A stretch of DNA of 64,000 nucleotides from positions 1,674,001-1,738,000 of the forward strand of contig JBLDXI010000007.1 of NCBI GenBank assembly GCA_047495785.1, given 5' to 3'. The first letter of the stretch is position 1. Every line of letters begins with the position of its first letter. The translations under genes and the position numbers were made by a program. This DNA is from Lepidodermella squamata (Eukaryota; Gastrotricha). The notes under the pieces were generated by a model. It was not told where the DNA came from. It was given only the letters and a program-made list of their open reading frames with translations, and did no database searches. Positions 11,656 through 21,998 of the stretch are shown piece by piece.

Positions 11656-12198
11656 AGCTTGAGAATGCAGTTATAATTTTGACTCTTAATGCGAAGATGA
11701 TTTAGCTGGTTTCTACTCGGATGTTGTGTTACTTTTTTTGCTTTTTTGCACCTGTATGACTTGTGCGTTATGCGCGATGTTCATAGTACGCATGCTCAGA
11801 TTGCATTGAGTGGAATTCAGACGGATGCAAAACGGTCTAATTCTCAAGAAGGCATTAGCGCACGCCCAACAAAACTTTAAATGTCGAAAACATAATCAAT
11901 ATTCAACATTTTTTAAGTTTTAGTTTGCTTCATGAACTAATGCAGTTTTCAACCTACACTGATCTGAAGACTATGAAGACTGCTAATCGTGGATCGCTGC
12001 GCGCTGTAGACTCTAGATCCTAGATCACCCGTAGCAACATGTTGATGTTGTATCATAGATTATGAACAGTTGCGGATTTCGAAGAGCAAGATTTCAGGCC
12101 GACCAGGAACGGTCTCCTAGGCTGGCCCTCCTATGACACTGTACTGTGTACATTTATTTTGTTCGAAACGTGCTTTAAAAAATAAAGAAAATGTTGTG
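11656..12198. other. intergenic, nothing recognised
   Basis: No coding signal. Polyadenylation-like AATAAAG occurs near 12181 and could serve the gene ending at 12199 only if that gene's 3' UTR is very short. Confidence 0.4.
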
Positions 12199-13548
12199 TC
12201 ATGTATTTGAAGAGCAATAAAAAGGGCCAGTTTCAGCAAGTTTACTAGTAGATAGCTTTCGGTCCACCTGCGCCGGCTTCATAACGGCTGAAGATTCCGG
12301 TGAGTGCCATGGGTTTGGGTTGGGTCGCGAATCTGGGTAAGTCGGTGTTTTCCGACCTGTTTTAAATCTAATCTTGCTGCACCGGAGCATCTTGAAAAAA
12401 CGCTTGAAATCATCCGTGAAACCAGGTTTCAAACACTGAATAATCGGCGCGATGGCCATTTCGATAGTGTAAGCCAGAAAACACATCTGATGAGCTGTTG
12501 TTGATAGATAATCTGGCCCAGCGCCGTTCCAAAGTATGAAACAAATCAAACTAAACATAAGCGGCATGTGGAATAGCGAGAAAGCTCCGAATGACACTAG
12601 TGACTGGTACATGTAGAACATTTCAAGCCGCTGCCAGTTCGCCACAATTGGCTGAGAACGAACGACTGTGCTCAATTGAGGCGTTACTGTCCCAGTTCTG
12701 TGCTTTGAGATTAGCTCGTTCTTGAAGGTCCGAAATTTGCTGAATACCTTCCTGAAAACAAATAGAATTTTCAATATAGATGTAACCAGTTCATAATTTG
12801 TGATTTTATACCAATAATTGAGCGCGATTACGTTATTTGGAATTATAACAGAGAGCAAAACGACGTAAATGGCGAACAATAGTGCAGTGTCGAAGTTTCC
12901 GAATAGCTTGTGGTTATACAGGCCACAAAACAAAACTTCGGTACCGTTTGCTATCCACGGAACAGAGGCATATTCAGCAGCAGAGGCATCAAATGGATAG
13001 ACAGTGATAGTGCCGAAAATGATGAAGCCCAACAGTATAGATGAAAATGCCATTATTAACACCTTTCTGGTATTGGCCAATGTGTGAGGATTGTTTGAAA
13101 GGAGACAAATACGCCGCTCGTAACTCATCAACATGAAGATCCAAGTGGATTGGCAACCAATAGTTGGCATCATCCAGGCCAGCCCTGTGCATAACCAGGC
13201 AGGAGCGTCCCAGTAACCTGTCCTAACGGTTATCCACAGCCCTATACACGTACCAGCAGCGTGAAGTATCGAGGCTACAGCGAGAATTGCCGTTAGAATA
13301 AAAAAATCGCGTCGGACATGGCGTTTGTAGTATACCACCAAGTTGGCGACATTTGTTACAAGTACGAGAGTTGTCACGAACAGGTAGAGTATTGGGAATG
13401 TTAGGCGTTCTTCTGCTGTCCTTGCGCTCAAATCGTGGAACCATCCAACAAAGAATGGCCTCGGTTCGTTGTATCCTCGCCTTGGACTCGGGATTAGAAC
13501 CCAGGCGTTATTAATGTAAGCTCGTTTATCAGAGCTTGATGTGTTCAT
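12199..13548 (-). CDS. rhodopsin-like 7TM receptor, copy E
   Basis: Exons 13548-12812 (737 nt) and 12751-12199, with a 60-nt intron at the conserved NYW position; 429 residues spliced. The intron is a multiple of three and has no stop, so the unspliced message is open for 449 residues. The C-terminal tail is about 50 residues longer than in copies C and F, rich in Pro and Ser. Family motifs are all present (RRGYNEPRPFFVGWFHDL, SYERRICLLSNN, MFYMYQSLVSF, APIIQCLKPGF). Confidence 0.82.
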   Translation of the reverse strand: MNTSSSDKRAYINNAWVLIPSPRRGYNEPRPFFVGWFHDLSARTAEERLTFPILYLFVTTLVLVTNVANLVVYYKRHVRRDFFILTAILAVASILHAAGTCIGLWITVRTGYWDAPAWLCTGLAWMMPTIGCQSTWIFMLMSYERRICLLSNNPHTLANTRKVLIMAFSSILLGFIIFGTITVYPFDASAAEYASVPWIANGTEVLFCGLYNHKLFGNFDTALLFAIYVVLLSVIIPNNVIALNYWYKITNYELVTSILKILFVFRKVFSKFRTFKNELISKHRTGTVTPQLSTVVRSQPIVANWQRLEMFYMYQSLVSFGAFSLFHMPLMFSLICFILWNGAGPDYLSTTAHQMCFLAYTIEMAIAPIIQCLKPGFTDDFKRFFKMLRCSKIRFKTGRKTPTYPDSRPNPNPWHSPESSAVMKPAQVDRKLSTSKLAETGPFYCSSNT

Positions 13549-14330
13549 CTCTTAAAAAAACAGGCTCGTGTGTCGTCTATTGGTGCAAATATCTTCTCGA
13601 TTGTATGACTGATGTCTGCACGGCGTTTCGGTAGTTCCACTTATATGTCAAGTTTCAAGAATTCGCGTGGTGTAAACACGCTCTCAGATTTCGCTAGGTG
13701 GAATTTAATTGTGAAATAATGACTAATGCTATAAAGCTTTTCCCACTTTTGCATCCGGCTTTTGGCTTTTGCTTCCGCTCGGGGAAATTCAAATCGTTAC
13801 CTTGAATGTCATGCAAAATCAATATTCATAAATTGTCATTAGATCCCGGAAACGCTCGACAGAGAACGATGATGTCATGAGCTAGTGTAGTGTGCAGTTT
13901 CCCACGTTTATCGTTAGAGAACGGAGAGATCGGAAATGTATTACATGTATTATGCTCATCTCGGAAGATATTCAATTTGGCGCATTGTCCTCCCTTTATT
14001 AAAACGCGGAACGCAGATGAAGCTGACGACGGTAATGAAATTGATGGATATTCTTGCCAAGCGTCGATCTAAAGGATCATACAAGTCATAATATTATGCA
14101 TCAGCGGAATATGGAATATTGCTAAAGGCAATTTCAAGATTGTAATCCAACTTCGCTGAAGTGTGAGGTACATTCCGTGTTAGGTGTTAGCGTGTGCGGT
14201 TGACTTGATGCTTGATGCATAGTGGCTGGCGATAAGTGCATAGTGGAGGCACTGTCATCCCGCAAGTCTCTGTACTTCGAATTCTGGGCATTCCGTTCGA
14301 TGAGAAGTTGACCTAACAACCGAACTCCGC
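13549..14330. other. intergenic, upstream of receptor E
   Basis: No gene recognised. Base composition becomes GC-richer just right of 14330, where the retrotransposon tail starts. Confidence 0.4.
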
Positions 14331-14830
14331 TCGGTTGTTAGCCGGCCAGGGCTGTCTTTCCGATGGCGCCGCACCGCTTACCTGGCGCTCGTCCGTTCCA
14401 TCGCCACCTTCGGCTTTGTTACCTTTGCGTCTGCTGCGAAGACACCGCTCCGCCGCCTAGACGTGCTTCAGAATAGCTGTCTGCGCGCCATTCTCCATGT
14501 CCGTCTCGCTGATCGTGTTCGTGTTAGTGCGCTGGAGGAGCGCTGTCGCCTACCCAGTCTGTCCTCGCACTTACAAGCCATACAGTGCCGCTATGCCGAC
14601 AACGTCGTCCGCTTTGTGCTGCCGCTTCGCGAAGACATCGAGAATGTTCGGCTTTCCGCGTCGCCGCCTGTGAAGTCACCTGTCTTCCTTCTCAACGCTC
14701 GCCTGCCGCCCGGCCCGCTCCCTGTCCCACAATGTTAGTCTCTCTCCTCTTTCTTCTTCCCCTTCCTGCTTGTTTCTGCTTGTTCTCTACCTTCCGTCTC
14801 TGCTGTCCTATCACTAATCACTAGCCTTCT
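14331..14830 (+). mobile_element. non-LTR retrotransposon 3' fragment (RT C-terminus)
   Basis: In the frame of 14463 the translation reads back to about 14331: a stretch ending RWRRTAYLALVRSI, then TPLRRLDVLQNSCLRAIL, HVRLADRVRVSALEERCRLP and SLSSHLQAIQCRYADNVVRF. This is the pattern found at the C-terminal end of Jockey/CR1-type reverse transcriptases (LQ-x-x-x-N-x-x-L-R-x-I-L then a VSALxEE-like helix). There is no RT core, so it is a 5'-truncated fossil. The block is distinctly more GC-rich than its neighbours, a sign of a foreign insertion. The exact ends are unclear. Confidence 0.65.
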
Positions 14831-15414
14831 GTCTTCTGCTGTGTCTGATAATTCCGCTCCTTGTGATAATTTAAGTATGTGCCCGTCCGGTGTTATGAGT
14901 GGCGCACTGTCCCGGACACGCGCCTTTTCGTGCTGTGCCTGCGCCTTTTTTCTTACCTTCCAAATTGTACATTTTCGTTAGGCATCATTCATCTGGAAAA
15001 AAGGACAAAAAGCTTTTCGTTTCGTTTTCGATAAGCTCAAACCGTGCAACTTGTACGGTTGCGACGGAGCGTCAAACACGCTCAAAGTGCGGAGGTGCAT
15101 TGCCGTATTCCTCGACGACAATCACTTCACACGCCCCGGGTTAAAGAGGAAAGCGCTATTTGAGGAAGTTTTTCCGGCAGGTTTCACCTCTCATTGCCTA
15201 CTGTGTCGTTCCTGAATTTGACCTATTCTGCTGTGAAACGGGCTGAGGGCCTTGTTATTCTCTAAGCAGACGTAGCTTGAACGCTCAAAAAAAATGTAAA
15301 CCAAATATTATCAACTTTACCCAATCTTGACACCAATATGGACGAACACAATATTATATTATAGGTAATGTAAACCGGTTAATTTAAAAGGCCATTAATA
15401 GGCCGCATTGAACC
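14831..15414. other. intergenic, possible retroelement 3' tail
   Basis: Still GC-rich to about 15150, so part may be the untranslated tail of the retrotransposon. No gene. Confidence 0.35.
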
Positions 15415-16606
15415 TCATATAGGTACGACGGCTTTCCCGCGCCAGTGAAGCATTTTGAAATAGTGCTTGAGATCATCGGTGAAGCCTGGTTTTAGACACT
15501 GAATTACCGGCGCGATTGCCATTTCGACGGTATAAGCCAAGAAGCACATCTGATGCGCAGTTGTGGACAGATAATCTGGCCCGGCGCCATTCCACAGGAT
15601 CATACAAATCATTGCGAACATCAGTGGAAAGTGAAATAACGAGAAAGCTCCGAAGGACGCTAACGACTGGTACATGTAGAACATTTCACGCTGCTGCCAG
15701 GTTGCTAGTAGGGTTTTCGAGGAGCGAGCATTCAAGCTGGAATGGAACGATTCAGTTCTGTACTTTGATTTCAACTCAATCTTGAAAGCTCGAAATTTGC
15801 TGAATATTTTCCTGAGTAAATACGCAAAGAACATAAGTATTTTGGCTCGAATTATCCTACAAACTATACCAGTAATTCACTGCAATGACGCTGTTAGGAA
15901 TGGCAGCTGAGAGCATTGCATAACAGATTGCCAGCAGTAGTGATGTATCGATATCGCCGAATAGCTTGTGATGAATCAGCCCGCAAAACAAAACGTCTGT
16001 CCCGTTTGCTATCCAAGGAACAGAGGCATACTCTGCGGCTCCAGCGTCGAATGGGTAGACAAGAACTGTCCCGAACACGATAAAGCCGAGTAATATAGAT
16101 AGAAACGCCATCGTCAACACCTTCCGGGTATTGGCCGGTGTATGCGGGTTGTTTGATAGGAGGCAAAGACGCCGCTCGTAGCTGATCAACATGAAGATCC
16201 AGGTTGCCTGGCAGCCCAGATTTGCCATCACCCAAGAAAGACCAGTGCATAGCCCAGCAGGAGCGTCCCAGTAGCCAGTCCTAACTGGTATCCAAAGTGC
16301 TATTGATATCCCAACAGCGTGTATTATCGAAGCAGCCGCTAGGATCGCAGTTAGTATTAGGAAATCGCGGCGAACATCACGCTTGTAGTAGATGACCAAA
16401 TTAACAACATTTGTTACAATTACGATGACGGTCAAGATGAGGTAGATAATTGGGAACGTAATGCGTTCACGAACAGTCCTTGCGCTCAAATCTTGGAACC
16501 ATCCGACAAAGAATGGTCTCGGTTCGTTGTAGCCTCGCCTCGGGCTAGTAATCATGACCCAGGCGTCATTTATATAGGCTCGCTTGTCATAGATGGAGCT
16601 GTTCAT
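15415..16606 (-). CDS. rhodopsin-like 7TM receptor, copy F (two exons)
   Basis: Exons 16606-15870 (737 nt) and 15811-15415 with a 58-nt intron at the NYW codon; 377 residues and an intact frame. It carries AYINDAWVMI, RRGYNEPRPFFVGWFQDL, YYKRDVRRDF, SYERRLCLLSNN, the Cys before TM3 (GLCTGLSW) and in loop 2 (VLFCGLIHHK), and MFYMYQSLASFGAFSLFH at TM6. Its HD-to-QD change in the GWFHDL block is a small departure from the family. Confidence 0.82.
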
Positions 16607-16877
16607 ATTTAAAAGCAGAATTTGCTATCTTTATTTATGGATGTAAGCAGCTATAAATTTCTTCTAATTCGGTTCAATGATGCGCTATTTCATGTGATGC
16701 CTCTGGCTTGAAGTTCTCAGATTTCGGAAGGTGGAGCCCTCTTGAAAGGCTGAAAGGCTACAATAGAAGTGCACGACTTCCTTGTTTTCCTTGCTAAAAT
16801 CGACATATATCTATGATTAGATTAAAGCCATTTGGAGGATGAAAGATGACCCTATAAATGGGCAGAAAAGATGAACA
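16607..16877. other. intergenic, upstream of receptor F
   Basis: No gene; probable promoter of receptor F. Confidence 0.35.
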
Positions 16878-17309
16878 TGTCGTATTTAAAGTTGATAATC
16901 ATTTATTCTTGATAATACATGGCCAAATGGCCAGAATGGCCTATGTAATGTGGATTCTCGCCCAGATTTTTGAAACCCCATGAAACCCAAGTTTGACCAC
17001 TAGGTAGAGTCGGCATCGAGGATTTCAAATCTGCATTTATTTTTTATTAAGGCAAAAAATTGGGCATGATATCGAGAAAAATCGAAAAATCGATCAGTAT
17101 CGATTTACGAAGATCGATGATTTCAGTATAGTTTGAAGGATCGTGACATCTTCCAAAATAGCGAAATTGAAATCCTCGATGCCGACTCTACCTAGTGGTC
17201 AAACTTGAGTTTCATGTGGTTTCAAAAGTCTGGGCGAAAATCCACATTACATAGGCCATTTTGGCCATGTATTATCAAGAATAAATGATTATCAACTTGA
17301 AATACGACA
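16878..17309. mobile_element. foldback (palindromic) MITE-like element
   Basis: Two arms of about 165-180 bp, near-perfect reverse complements, flank a spacer of about 90 bp rich in ATCGAT words. The left arm begins TGTCGTATTTAAAGTTGATA and passes through TGGCCAAATGGCC and AGGTAGAGTCGGCATCGAGG. The right arm gives the same words inverted and ends at AATACGACA. No ORF. The class is unknown; target duplication not clear. Confidence 0.85.
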
Positions 17310-17637
17310 AATATAATACTCCTTAAAGTGTGTAGCCCAACCGAACGCTTTTAAAAATTCACGAGCTATTTCGGTCCGGAAACAAGACACTTATGATGCC
17401 GATGACAGATAGTATTGCTTGGAAAAACTATCGATTCAGGCCTCACCATTTTACAATTTCTGCGGATACCAGAAAAGGTGTACTTACAACAATAAAAAGT
17501 GTGGCATGGCAAATGGGACTGCGTAAAATGACTGCAAAATGACCCTTCGTGGGCTTTAGAGACGGCTTCTGAAGTTATCGTTCACTGTTTTCCAGAAAAC
17601 TTTACGTTGCTTGACGTTACGGGATATTTTTCAGTTA
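17310..17637. other. gap between two mobile elements
   Basis: No gene recognised. Confidence 0.35.
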
Positions 17638-17639
17638 TA

Positions 17640-18108
17640 CAGTGTGATTCAGAAATCAGAAAGGCCGCCCAAACCACGATTATTAGTATTTGTTCCCTCT
17701 TGTTTTTTTATCAAACAGTTTTTCCAAGCCCGCGCGTTCCGATTCAAAACAAAAATGTCTCGAAAAAATAATAATAGCCAAGAAATATAATGCATGGGAG
17801 CAGTGCTTGCTGTTCTTAAAAGCACTGAAAAAGCTGAAGAAAAACCTAAAACCGCTTAAAATAGGACCTAAATTTGATTGATTACTGCAAGCTTTTTTGC
17901 TATCCGTCGTGATTGGCGTGATCGAGTTGATGCTCTTAACCGGCGTCATCGGCATGATTTGTGTGATCGTCATGAAAAAAACGCCAAAATGAACGATAAT
18001 AATACGCGTTCCTTCATCACAAAAACTGATGAATCCGATCCAATTTTTTCTACGGCCGTGTCAAACACTTCCCATGATGCGCCGGGGCGCCTTTTCTGAA
18101 TCACACTG
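17640..18108. mobile_element. non-autonomous mariner-type element (MITE), 469 bp
   Basis: Ends CAGTGTGATTCAGAAA inverted on both sides and flanked by TA (17638-17639 and 18109-18110). The same termini, followed by GGCCGCCC, bound the 2.49-kb element at 40057-42544, and an internal patch (GCATGAT and TGATGCTCTT words near 17910-17980) resembles 40995-41030 there. It is therefore an internal-deletion derivative of that family. The short open frames inside are not genes. Confidence 0.85.
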
Positions 18109-18114
18109 TAAGAT

Positions 18115-18540
18115 AGCTTGAAGCTTTCAAAGCCTCTACTTAGCTCCGGTGTTGGGTTTCACAGCTATTTGTTCGAAGGTTGACGTTGGCGGAGAAAAAG
18201 TTTGGATTATCCCATAAAAATTGCAGCATAGGGAAAATGTGTGTACTTGGGTGATGTTGGCGGGATGGGTGATGTTACGTGTAGTAGACGACAAATAGTT
18301 CCGTCCAAAGTCATTCCAAAGAATTGTCGAAATCATCGGAAGCATGACAGGGACATGGAACAGCGAAACAGCACCAAACGAAGATAACAATTGGTACATG
18401 TAAAACATTTCTCGCATCTGCCAATTCGAAAGAATGTTGTTCGATTTATCCGCTATTATATCAAAAATTTATGATTGTGCCCAGGTTTGATGTCTTGAAG
18501 TTATCGAGCGAAATTTATTTAAAACCTTATTAGTAATCTT
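18115..18540 (-). pseudogene. 7TM receptor last-exon pseudogene, copy G
   Basis: Only the region equivalent to the second exon is present: KVLNKFRSITSRHQT at about 18480-18525, then NWQMREMFYMYQLLSSFGAV (TM6) and a decayed TM7 (LWNDFGRNYLSSTTRN then frameshifted). Two stops and frame changes break it. It most resembles copies H (18802) and I (23345). Confidence 0.75.
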
Positions 18541-18801
18541 CCTAGATCTTCCTAATCTTTCGGGCATAAACTCGATTTCAGCCCTTGAAAATACCCTCGC
18601 TTCGCTACGCTCTCGGGCATTTTCACCGGGCCGAAATATCGTTTCTGCCTTCAGCACCGTTAAAGATTCCTTAAATCGATCATCAGTAACGCCTTCGATT
18701 TCATCGCTTGCCTCGATGACATCACATCTTTCTACAGCAATTATAGTAGGTTCTGACAATATCATTAGCACGCGCAGCCCTGAAATTCACGAAAATTTCG
18801 A
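18541..18801. other. gap between receptor relics G and H
   Basis: An open frame on the minus strand runs through the copy G remnant into a hydrophilic stretch of unknown origin (about 18541-18771). It does not match the other receptor introns, so it is probably inserted sequence. Confidence 0.3.
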
Positions 18802-20036
18802 TTATGAATCCAAAGCAGAAATCTTTAAATGTCTAAAAGCAGGCGATAAAAAGCGTTTCATATCTTCAGTGAATCCGGGTTTCAAGCACTGAATAACCGG
18901 CGCAATCGCCATTTCGATAGTGTACAGCAAGAAACACATTTTTTGAGTAGTAGACGACAAATAATTCGGTCCAAAGCCTTTCCAAAGAATCGTCGCAATC
19001 ATCGGAAACATAAGGGGTACATGGAACAACGAAAAAGCCCCGAATGAAGCTAACGACTGGTACATGTAAAACATTTCACGCATCCGCCAATTCGTAAGGA
19101 TTCTGTTCGAGTTAGCCGCTGTGGTATTCAAACTTGATGGTAGGGTTGGGGTTTGATGCCTTGAAGTTATTGAGTGAAATTTCTTTAAGACCTTCCTGAA
19201 TATTGACAAAAATTCATTAATGTTAAACCGTCGTCACCTTGTAATTTTTCAGATCTTACCAATAGTTCATGGCAATGACGTTATTTGGTATGCATATTGC
19301 CAGCGTTATGAAATAGATAGCCATCAGTAAGGATGTGTCCAGGTTATCTGTCAATTTGTGATCTAAAAAGCCGCATACCAAAAGTCCCATTATTGACCCA
19401 AGAAATTGATACGTAATCTGCAGTCATTACGTCAAATGGGTAAATCGTAAGGGTAAAAAATGCTGCGAAACAGACGAGGAACGATAGGAAAGCTAAGATC
19501 AGGACTTTTCGAGTATCGGCCGGGCTGTGAGGGTTGTTTGATAGGAGACAAAGCCGTCGTTCGTAGCTGATTAGCATGAAAATCCAGGTCGACAGGACTC
19601 CACAAGTTGAATTCGCCAGCTGAAGCCCCTTACACAGCCCAGCTGGGGCGTCCCAATATCCAGTTGGGACAGGTATCCACAGTGCGATAGCTAATCCTAC
19701 AGCATGTTGTATTGATACGGCAGCAAGAAGTGCTGTCAACACGAAAAAATCTCGTCGAACGTTCCTCCTGTAGTACACGACTAAATTGGCGACGTTGGTG
19801 AAGATGACTAAAATCGTCGCGATTAGGTAAATGATGGGGAATGTGAGCCGCTCCGAAACTGTTCTTGCGCTGAGGTCGTGAAACCATCCGATGAAGTAAG
19901 GCCTAGGTTCGTTGTAGCCTCGGCGAGGGCTGGCCATTAATACCCATGCCTCGTTTATATAGGCGCATTTAGAGTAGTCGGTGCTGTTCGTTGTCATTTT
20001 TGTAAAGCCACATCTTAGGTTGTCGGTATTGTTCAT
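18802..20036 (-). pseudogene. 7TM receptor copy H, 5-nt deletion frameshift
   Basis: Exon 1 runs from 19997 (or an upstream in-frame Met at 20036) to 19260; exon 2 is 19195-18802; a 64-nt intron lies at NYW. TM1-TM4 are intact (RRGYNEPRPYFIGWFHDLSA, YYRRNVRRDF, SYERRLCLLSNN). Near 19380-19386, just after NNGT in loop 2, the frame slips: the next bases continue the family sequence (VCGFLDHKLT, then NLDTSLL) in another frame. From its Met, exon 1 is 738 nt where the paralogue plus two extra codons predicts 743, so 5 nt are missing. Everything after the slip still looks conserved, so the break is young, or a sequencing error. Confidence 0.75.
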
Positions 20037-21998
20037 TTTCTGAGCGGATCAATGCAATCAAACAATTCGACTATAAACTGACAAGATAAAAGGTCATGAT
20101 GTGCGATTTGCGTATGTTACATCAATCAACTACTCAATTTTCTCCACGATAAGTGCTCGGGGGCGGGAAAGTTAGGACCTAGGAATGCCGATATAAAGAG
20201 GACGAATAAAGAGCTAGCGATGAGTAATAAGTGTGTACAGTACCTTAAGCCAAGGATTATTGTCCTAATGAAAGTCCGTTTTATTGCAAGTAGCTATAAA
20301 GTTTTCTTCTCAGTTGCTAAGGAGACGTTTTTACTAGTTAGCCATATCTAACACAACCGGGAGTCATTCCATCTTATTTGCTATGAGTTTCAAAGCTTTT
20401 AACGACAAATAAAAACGTCACGAGTAAAACCGTAAAAATGATCATATTATTCAAATTAAGAGTGATTAGTTTACTGTAAGATGTCAATTCGATTGTTGTT
20501 AATTTTCAAATAAATGAAAGGTTTGAAATTTGTGTTTATTGCCTGCAACGTGTAGAATCTAGAACCAGCGATGGCAATCGCTTCCTATCATTATTCGGTC
20601 TTTCAAAGTGAATGTTAACAAATAATATACGACGAGCCCCATGTTGACGGAAGTCGTTTAATCCCACGAAGCACTCTCGAGAAGTGTTAAATGTCATTGT
20701 GAGACGAAGGATCTAGCCGGAAACAGGCTACGAAGATCAAAGCGCGTGAGTTGTGAACAAAAAAACAGTTCCTCCCATCAGAAGAAATGAAATCAATCAT
20801 CAACCAAACCTAAAACCTTGACAATTCTGCTATCAATGTCGACAGATCCAACCTTTACATGTTACAGTCAGACCTCACCTCGTTCACCTCGTCAGGTTGC
20901 TTTGGCTCTTCCAATACTGTTCCTCCGACAAACTGAAATCACCATTCTTTATATCCAGACTGAAAAGCGCTGTAGACAGAAGAGCGCTAAGTGGAACTTG
21001 GCCGCCAAAAATAACGCACCGCCGGTGTTTCCTCCGCGCGCGCGCGCGCTCCTATTAGCTGGGCCTTGTTGCGCAACAACTAAGATAATTACAGATAATT
21101 ACGAAAAATTTGACAAAATTTGGATTATCTTATATTTACCGATTGAATAGAAAATAGAACATAGTGCGCGCGCAAAATTCAAATTTAGGTGAATTTTCAG
21201 TGAATTTGGGGTAATTTCATCAGAATATATCTTGAGACTCTAATCATTTGATTATTTTCGCGCTACATCGAATTGATTGCTTGGAAATATTTTCCAGCAC
21301 CCTGTCGATTGTAAGGCATCATTATTTCTCGCATATCTTCTCGATTTGCAATTTTTTGAAACTTGGTACTAATTGAAAAATGTACTCTCGATGCGCGCGC
21401 TTTACATGATATACTGGACTTGTTCAATTCGGGCTAGCTGACTTGTAGTTTTCTTGTGATTTTGCAGCACGCGCGTAGAAAGCTGCAATTATTTGTTGCG
21501 CAATAAATGCGCGCGACGTGCGGTTACGCGTAAATTTAACCAACCATAATAGGAATGCGCCGTGGAGGATGTGGCGGATGGGGCAATGTGCAAAAAAAAA
21601 CAAATAAATATGGCGTCCTTTCTGTCTGGCCCCTTCAATTTTTCGTCATTAACCCCGCGCTCATTTGCCTTCCGCTCGGCGCCCTTTATGCCCTTTATGC
21701 TATAGAACCAAAATTGGCGAATAAGCGATTTTCTTTTCAGATTTTTTTCAAATTTTGCTAATACCATTCAGTTGACCTGAATTGGATTGCCTGACCCCGC
21801 TCACTCTGCTCGCTCCGTCTCGTTGCGATCTCGCGCGGCCGAGCAAGTGAGAGCGGATAATGACAAATCACATACACCAATGTTATTAACTACGTATTAC
21901 GATATTAGCGCCAAATTAAACTATTGCTAAAAGTAATACATCTAACGGTGGAACCTTCCCCCGTCATCAACTCAGTTTTGCTGAAACAACCATAACAG
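20037..21998. other. 2-kb intergenic with alternating CG tracts and a dispersed repeat
   Basis: No gene recognised. Around 21040-21060, 21160-21180, 21390-21400 and 21470-21520 there are clusters of alternating GC dinucleotides. About 21711-21791 (AAATTGGCGAATAAGCGATT to CCTGAATTGGATTG) has a diverged second copy at 25653-25734. Confidence 0.5.
21711..21791 (+). repeat. dispersed repeat copy 1
   Basis: Shares the order AAATTGGC-AA-TAGCGATTTTC, CAGATTTT, TTGCTA, CATTCA and CCTGAATTGGAT with 25653-25734. Short, non-coding. Confidence 0.55.

Noticed and set aside
16988-17005. possible nematode spliced-leader RNA (CCCAAGTTTGA)
   Set aside because: Only part of the SL1 word, repeated in the foldback arms, with no donor or Sm site.
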